A DNA stretch of 64,000 bases from Candidatus Altimarinota bacterium (GTDB lineage: Bacteria > Patescibacteriota > Gracilibacteria > UBA4473), in the NCBI GenBank assembly GCA_021734785.1, contig JAIPIF010000002.1:156625-220624 (forward strand), written 5' to 3'. The notes below the pieces were generated by a model. That model was not told the DNA's origin and made no database searches. It saw only the letters and a list, made by a program, of their open reading frames with translations. The position numbers and the translations under genes were made by a program. Below are positions 57,796-64,000 of this stretch, piece after piece; position 1 is the first letter of the stretch, and every line of letters begins with the position of its first letter.

Positions 57796-60237
57796 ATGAA
57801 AAAAATTTCCACTCGTTTTCTCCTTGCCTCCCTGGCTCTGCTGGGGATGACCGTGGTTTCCCTCGTTTCCGCGGCGACGTACCCAAACACCGAGGGGACG
57901 GGACAGCAGTGGGTGACGAGTCCCTCCACCACCGGCGCGAGCGGGTGCTACACCGGATGGGATACCGTGACCTGTACGGGTGGCAATCTCGTTTTTGGAG
58001 CGCAGCACTGTGATGCGACTTCCAATGTGACGGTACTGGGATCTTCCTCTGCCTCGGCCTACGCCACCAATGAAAATTCTATCGCGGGGGGGGGCTTTTA
58101 TTACAACTGTATCGGCTCAGACACCACGGCACCGCTGGATAACTGGACCTGTCGTGCCGACGAAACTAATGTCACGAATAATATCGAAACCCAATGTACT
58201 GGTGCTGGTGCCAGCCAGGCTCGGGCTTCCACCGAAAACACGGGGACGAATTGTCTCGGCAGCTATCTCAACTGTTCTGTGGCCAACGGGGGAGACGGAA
58301 GCAATAACACCTGTGAAACGCTTGATGGCGGCTCCGTCCCCGGCACGACCCGCATTCTCTACAATGGTTGTACCGGTCGCGTATGCGAAACGGATTATCT
58401 CGACTGTGATGGCTCCGGGACCAATATTCCCTCTGACACCGACTGTGAAGTGCAGAAAAATGTGACCGATGCCGACGGATCTTTTCCGCACACCTCTTAC
58501 GGCAGTACCTGCTCGGAAATTCTCTGTGACAGTGGTTGGCTTGCCTCCGATGGAGCGGCCAATGATGCAGATGGCTGTGAGATTCAGGAAAATGAAGCCT
58601 GTACCGCCGACAACGGTACCACCAACGGTGAGACGGGTGAGTCTTCGGACGGCGAGGCCGGGGTCTGTGTTTCTACGGCCCATGCCAGTAGCGCCACTGA
58701 CGGCATTGTTGCCGGGACGGCGGATTTTGATTTGGATGCCTGTAACTGTGATCTAAGTGCGGATCCCCAGACATTCAAAACCGGAGTCGAGGCTTCCTAC
58801 AATGCTTCCTCCGCGCTTCTGAAGGGAAAACAGCAGAGTGGGACTGGCTCTCTCATCAAAATGGTTGGGAGTGACGACAGTACCCGCTTTGAGGTAGACA
58901 ACTCCGGAGCCGTCACCACGGGATACATCGGTGGTGCCAACATCACTTCCAATAATCTCGATGCGACCTCGGGGCATGTCCTCAAATGGAATGGGTCGAC
59001 CGTCGTGTGGGATTCCGCTTCGGCCGGGAGCGTGGCTTTTACCGACCTGACCGATACGCCCGCGAACTTTACCGATCAGGCTCAAAAATTTCTCAGAGTC
59101 AATGCCACAGCCGATGCGATTGAATTTACCACGCTCGGAACGATTCTTGAGACACAAGGCGGAACGGGGATTACGACGTACGCTGCCGGGGATATTTTGT
59201 ACGCCGATGGTGCCAATTCGCTCGCAAAACTTGCGGCGGGATCAAATGGACAAGTATTGACGCTCAGTGGCGGCGTTCCCTCCTGGCAAGTGGTTCCTTC
59301 GGGAGCAGACGACTTGGGCGATCACACCGCAACGCAAAATTTGGATCTGGCGACCTTCAAGCTCGTCGGTACCGGTGGCAGCACCGGACTCGCCATTTCG
59401 GCTTTCGGCGCGTCGACGTTTGACGGCGATGTGACGATTTCTGGGGGCGATGCCGTCCTCGGGAATAATACCAATGCCGGGACGCTTTCTTTCGGCGACG
59501 GAGAGGGGACCACGGCATACGTCACCAAACTCCAGAGCGGCGATCTGTCAGGGGCCGCGGCGGATATTGTTTTTACACTGCCCAACACGGATGGAGCCGC
59601 AGATCAAATTTTGAAAACCGATGGTTCTGGTAATTTGAGCTGGGTGGCCGATCAGGATACCGACACCGACACGACGATTGCGGATGGCTTGAGTTGCACG
59701 GACAATCAGGTGCTGACCTGGAATAATACCGGCAGCGTCTGGCAGTGTGCAGATGATAGTTTGACCGCTGACCTGAGCTGTGCGGATGGAGAATATCTCA
59801 CCTGGGACAACTTCAATACTCAGTGGGCTTGTACTGCCAAAAGCGATCTGGATGATGCCTACAACGAAGGTCGCACCCTCACGGTTGATTCTGGCCCGGT
59901 GACGCTGACTCATTCGGGATTGGACGATGCCCTGCTCGTCTGGGACGGAGTGGACACGTACATGGTGGTCGATCAGGACGGAGAGGTGGGGGTCAACGTC
60001 GCTGACCCGCAGCATCCGTTGGATGTGAGTGGGGTGACGCGCTCCAATAATTTCAAGCTCATCGCTACCAGTAATGGGTCGGGCACAGAGCCCTCCACGA
60101 CCTGTGATGCGACGACTGACGGAAACATTGAATACGTGGTCGGCAACGACAGCGTTGGCCGATATTATGGCTGCAAAGCCAACCCCTCTGCGCCGGGGGG
60201 CTATGCCTGGGTCTTGATGGAGATCTTCGGCGAATAA
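57796..60237 (+). CDS. Large secreted cysteine-rich fibre-like protein
   Basis: The 813-residue protein has a signal peptide (about 1-27, cut near VSAA). A cysteine-rich, Thr/Asn/Asp-rich region follows (about 28-320), with repeating C-T-N-D segments such as DNWTCRADETNVTNNIETQCTG. A tail-fibre-like stalk (about 330-745) has repeated SGAVTTGYIGGAN, GHVLKWNGSTVVWDSA and LTWNNTGSVWQC units. A C-terminal tip domain is at about 750-813. It is probably surface-exposed and disulfide-stabilised. It follows the smaller fibre-like gene in one unit and ends at a strong terminator. Confidence 0.72.
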   Translation: MKKISTRFLLASLALLGMTVVSLVSAATYPNTEGTGQQWVTSPSTTGASGCYTGWDTVTCTGGNLVFGAQHCDATSNVTVLGSSSASAYATNENSIAGGGFYYNCIGSDTTAPLDNWTCRADETNVTNNIETQCTGAGASQARASTENTGTNCLGSYLNCSVANGGDGSNNTCETLDGGSVPGTTRILYNGCTGRVCETDYLDCDGSGTNIPSDTDCEVQKNVTDADGSFPHTSYGSTCSEILCDSGWLASDGAANDADGCEIQENEACTADNGTTNGETGESSDGEAGVCVSTAHASSATDGIVAGTADFDLDACNCDLSADPQTFKTGVEASYNASSALLKGKQQSGTGSLIKMVGSDDSTRFEVDNSGAVTTGYIGGANITSNNLDATSGHVLKWNGSTVVWDSASAGSVAFTDLTDTPANFTDQAQKFLRVNATADAIEFTTLGTILETQGGTGITTYAAGDILYADGANSLAKLAAGSNGQVLTLSGGVPSWQVVPSGADDLGDHTATQNLDLATFKLVGTGGSTGLAISAFGASTFDGDVTISGGDAVLGNNTNAGTLSFGDGEGTTAYVTKLQSGDLSGAAADIVFTLPNTDGAADQILKTDGSGNLSWVADQDTDTDTTIADGLSCTDNQVLTWNNTGSVWQCADDSLTADLSCADGEYLTWDNFNTQWACTAKSDLDDAYNEGRTLTVDSGPVTLTHSGLDDALLVWDGVDTYMVVDQDGEVGVNVADPQHPLDVSGVTRSNNFKLIATSNGSGTEPSTTCDATTDGNIEYVVGNDSVGRYYGCKANPSAPGGYAWVLMEIFGE

Positions 60238-60273
60238 TTTGTGTCAAACACACACACATACCCATATCTCAAG

Positions 60274-60298
60274 AGTCCTCGCTTCGGCGGGGACTTTT
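60274..60298 (+). terminator. Intrinsic terminator of the fibre-like gene pair
   Basis: AGTCCTCGC, TTCG tetraloop, GCGGGGACT form a 9-bp stem followed by TTTT. Confidence 0.9.
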
Positions 60299-60329
60299 GA
60301 TTTTGATCAGAAAAGAAGCGAGAAAAGGT

Positions 60330-60357
60330 TTGCTTTCGGGCCAAAATCTGATACAAC
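60330..60357 (+). promoter_or_regulatory. Initiator tRNA promoter
   Basis: TTGCTT (60330-60335) and TACAAC (60352-60357), 16 bp apart, about 43 nt before the tRNA. Confidence 0.5.
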
Positions 60358-60400
60358 GTGCGCGGCGAAAAACGTTCGTCTTTCCCATTTCACATCACGA

Positions 60401-60475
<75 letters not shown>

Positions 60476-60565
60476 AAACACAGACTAGGAGCGGAATTGC
60501 CTGGGTAATTATTTTGTTCAAGGGGCCACATGTGACATCGGGTCAAAAATATAAGGTCACAGGCC

Positions 60566-61459
60566 ATGTCCAATATTACCGATATTCACGCCCGTTTCTG
60601 TCAACATTCTTTAGCTTTCAAAGGCAACACTCCAAGAACCATTTATTGGTTTCAAACCGACTTCAGGATGTTCCTGAAATATAAACCGATAACCGAACTC
60701 AAGGAGTTGACTCAAGAAGCAATTGAAGACTGGATTTTGTATGGAAAATTGGAACGCAACTGGAAAGCTCACACGATCAGAAAGCGATTACAATCGATGG
60801 GCATTTTTTTGAAATGGTGTGTGCTGCAAGGGTATATCACGGAAAATCCTTGTGACCGAATTCCACTGCCCAGACTTCCAAAGCAAATCCCAAAACACCT
60901 TACAGCAGAGGAAGCCGAAAATTTGATGGCCTGGACGAGAAATTTCCCATTTGTTTATAAGTTTGATAAGAAGCGGGCCATTGCGATATTGGGAACCTTT
61001 TTGTACACGGGTATTCGTAAAGCTGAGTTGGTAAATTTGAAAATGGAAGATGTGAACCTAAAGGAGCGGACATTGTACGTTCGTGATGGAAAGTGTATGA
61101 AGGACCGCATGATCCCCATTCACTCAAAACTTATGATTTATCTGGAAGATTATCTCAAAGAGCGGAAACGGCTAAATAAGTGTTGTCCTTATTTTTTTAC
61201 AGCGATGCGCCAGGATTCAAAAATGGGCGATCCGGTTGTAAAACGTTTGATTAATAAAATCTCTAAAAAAAGCGGTATCAAGTTTTATCCACACCTTTTA
61301 AGACACACCTTTGCTACACTCATGCTGGAAGGAGGATGCAATATTTATGCTTTATCCAGGATGATGGGGCATTCTGATATTAAAACTACAACAATCTATT
61401 TGGCTGCCACCAAAACCCACCTTGAAAGCCAGATTGAAAAACATTCATTAATGGCCTAA
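60566..61459 (+). CDS. Tyrosine recombinase (island integrase 1)
   Basis: The 297-residue protein has an N-terminal SAM-like DNA-binding domain (about 1-95) and a catalytic domain. Arg is in YTGIRKAELVNL, Lys is in RDGKCMKDRMIPI, and the HLLRHTFATLML box gives His and Arg. His in MMGHSDIKTTTIY and Tyr at the end complete the set. It differs clearly from the chromosomal XerC/D at 23859 in sequence and base composition. Its position 90 bp after tRNA-fMet fits an integrase next to its left attachment site. It is convergent with the second recombinase, with 4-bp overlapping ends. Confidence 0.9.
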   Translation: MSNITDIHARFCQHSLAFKGNTPRTIYWFQTDFRMFLKYKPITELKELTQEAIEDWILYGKLERNWKAHTIRKRLQSMGIFLKWCVLQGYITENPCDRIPLPRLPKQIPKHLTAEEAENLMAWTRNFPFVYKFDKKRAIAILGTFLYTGIRKAELVNLKMEDVNLKERTLYVRDGKCMKDRMIPIHSKLMIYLEDYLKERKRLNKCCPYFFTAMRQDSKMGDPVVKRLINKISKKSGIKFYPHLLRHTFATLMLEGGCNIYALSRMMGHSDIKTTTIYLAATKTHLESQIEKHSLMA

Positions 61460-62343
61460 AGAAGTTCAACATTTCCAAACCCTTTATTGAGAGCTTTATC
61501 CGAAACAGACATGTAAATCTGGGTTGTGCTGATATTTGTATGGCCCAGGATTTCTTTTAACTTGTAGAGATTTAAATCTGCATCTACTGCAAGACGGGCG
61601 AAGGTATGCCTGAGCATATGGGGGGTAAAATAGATACCAGATCGCAAAGAAACTCTTTGGCAAACTGCCCGGACATCTCTTTCGTAGAGTTTCTTTTCTG
61701 TGTGAATGCTTGGAAAAACCCACTTAGAATACTTCTTCTTCTTTTTTAACATTGAATAGTAAGAGCGAAGGTCCACTTCCAATGAGGGGTGAATCGGCAC
61801 TTTACGATCTTTGTTTCCCTTTCCCTGGCGCACATGTATTGATTTCGTTTCCAAATTCACATCCTGGTGCTGAAGATTCAGGAGTTCATTTAGACGCAGT
61901 CCTGTTAGAAGAAAGGTTTTTAAGATCAGGTAATTCCTGGTTTCTGCAAAGGAATTATGCCATTCACAAATGGAACAGTACGCCAGTATCTTTTCTGCTT
62001 CTTCCCGGGTGAGACACCTTGGAAGTTGCAGGGGCACCTTTGGTTTTTCAATCTCTTCTGCGGGATTCTTCTTTGTAAATCCTCGTTTCAGGCCCCAGTG
62101 ATAATAACTTCGAAAACTCTGTAAGTGTGACCGTATAGTTCGGGCTGACCAGGACTTTCTCTGTTTCATTTCCATAATATAATCCCGAATCTGATCTGAT
62201 GTGATATTAAAAAGCCTGTCTGTTTGAAGATACTCCAGAAGCCTTTCAATGTGCCTCTCAATTGAGCGATGATTCTTTTTTGTCATGCCCAACTCATTCA
62301 GGCAATAAAGTTTGAACCGGTATTGTAGGTCGGAAAATTTCAT
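61456..62343 (-). CDS. Tyrosine recombinase (island integrase 2)
   Basis: This 295-residue recombinase has TGLRLNELLNL (Arg), RQGKGNKDRKVPIH (Lys), HMLRHTFARLAV (His, Arg) and LGHTNISTTQIY (His, Tyr), so it looks active. It resembles integrase 1 in layout but is not a close copy. ATG 62343 is chosen; a TTG codon 15 bp upstream is in frame. The convergent, end-overlapping pair suggests the two act together, for example in integration and excision, or on the two strands of one site. Confidence 0.9.
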   Translation of the reverse strand: MKFSDLQYRFKLYCLNELGMTKKNHRSIERHIERLLEYLQTDRLFNITSDQIRDYIMEMKQRKSWSARTIRSHLQSFRSYYHWGLKRGFTKKNPAEEIEKPKVPLQLPRCLTREEAEKILAYCSICEWHNSFAETRNYLILKTFLLTGLRLNELLNLQHQDVNLETKSIHVRQGKGNKDRKVPIHPSLEVDLRSYYSMLKKKKKYSKWVFPSIHTEKKLYERDVRAVCQRVSLRSGIYFTPHMLRHTFARLAVDADLNLYKLKEILGHTNISTTQIYMSVSDKALNKGFGNVELL

Positions 62344-62371
62344 GAAAAGGGTTAACAATGGACTGGTTCAT

Positions 62372-62623
62372 TTAGCACACCAACCCCCACCCACCAAATC
62401 GACTGCCTTGTTTACCGAAATCTCCGACAAAGTTAACCTCAGACAAATATTTCTCTCTAAGCACTTCCAAAAGCATTTTGAGAGAAAATAATGCTTCTTC
62501 CAGCCCTTCGGGTTTATTCATTCCGATGAATAATCGAAAATGACCCAAATGCTTGTTCCAAAATTTCTCTTCCGGTTTTGGTCCGCCGAAAATTTCGATA
62601 ACCGGCGAGCCAGATGCCAACAT
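62372..62623 (-). CDS. Small island protein, unknown
   Basis: The 83-residue product (MLASGSPVIEIFGGPKPEEKFWNKHL onward) has no recognised motif, is soluble and ends in a Gly-rich GKQGSRFGGWGLVC. It lies just upstream of integrase 2 on the same strand, 28 bp apart, where excisionase or accessory genes often occur. That role is only a positional guess, and its coding status is moderate. Confidence 0.45.
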   Translation of the reverse strand: MLASGSPVIEIFGGPKPEEKFWNKHLGHFRLFIGMNKPEGLEEALFSLKMLLEVLREKYLSEVNFVGDFGKQGSRFGGWGLVC

Positions 62624-62650
62624 AAATCCCCAGGGCAGGGGTAAGAAATT

Positions 62651-63136
62651 ATGAAAAATACACCGGATTTATTCACCTCAAACCTTGCTGAAATAAAAGT
62701 AAGTTACAGACCCGGAAGACCCAATTCCAAAATGGACCAAGTTTCTTCCTCCAAAGATGCTGAAAAAGTTCTTCGTTCCATTTGGAGCGATCAGATGGAT
62801 TACCGGGAAGAATTTGTGATCCTGTGCCTAAACAGGGCAAACAAGGTTCTGGGGTACTCCAAAATCTCATTTGGGGGTACCTCCGGGACGGTTGCTGATG
62901 CCAAGATAATTTTCCAGATCGCTTTAAAGGCCAATGCTTCAAGTATTATCCTGGCTCACAACCACCCTTCAGGAAACCTAAAACCCAGTGATGCAGACAA
63001 GAAGCTTACAAAAAAACTGATGTTTGCCGGTTTTACTCTTGATATCACTGTTCTTGACCACCTTATTCTCACATCTGAAGGCTATCGTTCATTGATGGAT
63101 GAAGGTGATATTGATGCTAAAGAAATGCCCCATTGA
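62651..63136 (+). CDS. radC: RadC-like JAB/MPN metallo-domain protein
   Basis: The 161-residue protein is the JAB (MPN+) domain of RadC-like proteins without the usual N-terminal helix-hairpin-helix. The JAMM ligands are visible: a glutamate upstream, His103 and His105 in AHNHPSG and Asp in SDAD. Short stand-alone RadC proteins are common on Bacteroidetes mobile islands; their role is unsettled, and DNA repair is not well supported. The terminator hairpin overlaps its stop codon. Confidence 0.88.
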   Translation: MKNTPDLFTSNLAEIKVSYRPGRPNSKMDQVSSSKDAEKVLRSIWSDQMDYREEFVILCLNRANKVLGYSKISFGGTSGTVADAKIIFQIALKANASSIILAHNHPSGNLKPSDADKKLTKKLMFAGFTLDITVLDHLILTSEGYRSLMDEGDIDAKEMPH

Positions 63137-63147
63137 AGGGGCTTTTT
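63127..63147 (+). terminator. Terminator overlapping the radC stop codon
   Basis: GCCCC (63127-63131), loop attgaa, GGGGC (63138-63142) and a T run. The TGA stop lies in the loop. Confidence 0.8.
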
Positions 63148-63217
63148 CTTTTGATATTATTACTCAGACTATATCAAATTATTTTTAATTTAGTGAATTG
63201 AAAGCTAATATGATGAT

Positions 63218-64000
63218 ATGAAGAAAGAAAATCCAAAATTCGAGAAACAACTGTTTAAAGCAGCGGACAGATTGAGAAAAAATATTGATGCAGCAGAATA
63301 CAAACATGTTGTTTTGGGGCTAATATTTCTAAAATACATTTCGGACTCTTTTGTAGAACTTTTCCAAAAGCTTGAAGCAGGTGAAGGAGAGTATGAAGGG
63401 GCCGATCCTGAAGACAAAGACGAATACAAAGGCGAAAACGTATTTTGGGTACCAAAAACCGCCCGCTGGAATCATCTTCATTCCAGGGCAAAACTCCCTT
63501 CCATTGGAAAAGACATTGATGATGCCATGGAAGCGATTGAAAAAGAGAATCCGACATTGAAAGGAATCCTGCCTAAAGTATATTCACGACCAAACCTTGA
63601 TAAATCTGCGCTTGGCGGTTTGATTGACTTAATTGGGGACACAGCCATCGGGGACGAAGCATCAAAATCAAAAGATATTCTTGGAAGAGTTTATGAATAT
63701 TTCCTGGGCGAATTTGCCAATGCTGAAGGAAAGAAAGGAGGACAGTTTTATACTCCGAAATCCATTGTGAAACTACTGGTTGAGATGATAGAACCCTACA
63801 AGGGAAGGGTTTATGACCCTTGTTGTGGTTCTTCCGGTATGTTTGTCATGAGTGAGAAGTTTATCCTGGAACATGCAGGAAATATTGATGATATTTCAGT
63901 TTACGGGCAGGAAAGCAACCAAACTACCTATCGGTTAAGCCGGATGAATTTGGCCATTCGGGGGATTGATGGCTCACAGATCAAATGGAACAGCGAAGGC
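63218..64000 (+). CDS. hsdM: Type I restriction-modification methyltransferase HsdM (5' part)
   Basis: The visible 261 residues give the HsdM N-terminal helical domain ([38 protein letters not shown]) and the linker [25 protein letters not shown]. The start of the N6-adenine methyltransferase domain has SAM-binding motif I at about residue 200 ([10 protein letters not shown]). The gene runs off the window, so catalytic motif IV (NPPF/Y) is not seen. hsdS and hsdR are expected to follow. The start ATG 63218 lies in AT-rich DNA. Confidence 0.93.
   Translation, partial: MKKENPKFEKQLFKAADRLRKNIDAAEYKHVVLGLIFLKYISDSFVELFQKLEAGEGEYEGADPEDKDEYKGENVFWVPKTARWNHLHSRAKLPSIGKDIDDAMEAIEKENPTLKGILPKVYSRPNLDKSALGGLIDLIGDTAIGDEASKSKDILGRVYEYFLGEFANAEGKKGGQFYTPKSIVKLLVEMIEPYKGRVYDPCCGSSGMFVMSEKFILEHAGNIDDISVYGQESNQTTYRLSRMNLAIRGIDGSQIKWNSEG

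Larger units (their letters stand above)
60476..64000. mobile_element. Putative integrated island at tRNA-fMet (incomplete)
   Basis: Starting right after the tRNA the DNA is visibly more AT-rich. Two tyrosine recombinases, a RadC/JAB protein and a type I restriction-modification gene follow, the typical content of an integrative island. No right attachment copy of the tRNA end is found before the window ends. The leader 60476-60565 holds no gene. A misassembly at this point is the alternative. Confidence 0.6.

Noticed and set aside
56872..60237. Diversity-generating retroelement targets
   Set aside because: The secreted proteins have variable-looking tips, but no reverse transcriptase or template/variable repeat pair occurs in the window.

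Overview
The window reads as a chromosomal segment of a small-genome bacterium, most likely from the Candidate Phyla Radiation (Patescibacteria), perhaps near Peregrinibacteria. This placement is an inference from gene content: a compact infA-to-rpsI operon, VirB2-like pilins, an LCP protein, ComEC without its nuclease domain, cysteine-rich orphan families and many lineage-specific genes. TGA ends many genes, including conserved ones, so the UGA-glycine code of Gracilibacteria/SR1 does not apply. Strong sigma70-type promoters (TTGACA, 16-17 bp, TACAAT-like) often lie only 6-9 nt before ATG, which implies frequent leaderless mRNAs and fixes many start codons.

Layout. 1-9.5 kb: ferritin-like protein, GH3-type acyl-adenylase, typA, PIF1/RecD-like helicase, rhlE, tRNA-Trp, and a SAM-I riboswitch that precedes a truncated metK 5' fragment and then an intact metK. 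9.5-14 kb: LCP protein, two VirB2-like membrane proteins (one with a carboxypeptidase-regulatory-like domain), rplU with a histone-like tail, tRNA-Ile. 14-25 kb: pcrA, divergent from the ribosomal/RNA polymerase operon infA-rpmJ-rpsM-rpsK-rpsD-rpoA-rplQ-rplM-rpsI, then ftsB-like, pth, PRC-barrel, fbp, xerC/D. 25-35 kb: orphan oxoacid:ferredoxin oxidoreductase beta subunit, tRNA-Thr, an accessory block of unrecognised genes with shared N-terminal modules and duplicated leaders, folB, and a secreted protein with a Bacteroidetes type IX secretion sorting domain. 35-46 kb: two tRNA-Ala, ruvA, yidD, M50 protease, rplY, an RmlA-GT2 fusion, a large surface protein, a LysM-M23 peptidase, comEC. 46-60.4 kb: a paralogous pair of highly cysteine-rich proteins, GT4, uvrA, a soluble histidine kinase, a tRNA-binding-domain protein, tRNA-Met, two secreted fibre-like proteins, initiator tRNA.

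From just after the initiator tRNA (about 60,476) the sequence changes character. It becomes visibly more AT-rich and carries two convergent tyrosine recombinases, a RadC/JAB protein and the start of a type I restriction hsdM, a gene set resembling Bacteroidetes mobile islands. This is either an integrated island at tRNA-fMet or an assembly join.

Two repeat systems run through the window. One is an intergenic family (motifs like attacaaattacagatt, a cccccatccccctttgaaaaaggggg hairpin, and inverted repeats around tcttgcccgtac). The other is a GTCGT-starting, hairpin-rich family abutting six of the seven tRNAs; a copy also interrupts the metK fragment. The sites most worth following are the metK riboswitch locus, the cysteine-rich pair, the leaderless-promoter pattern and the type IX sorting-domain protein.
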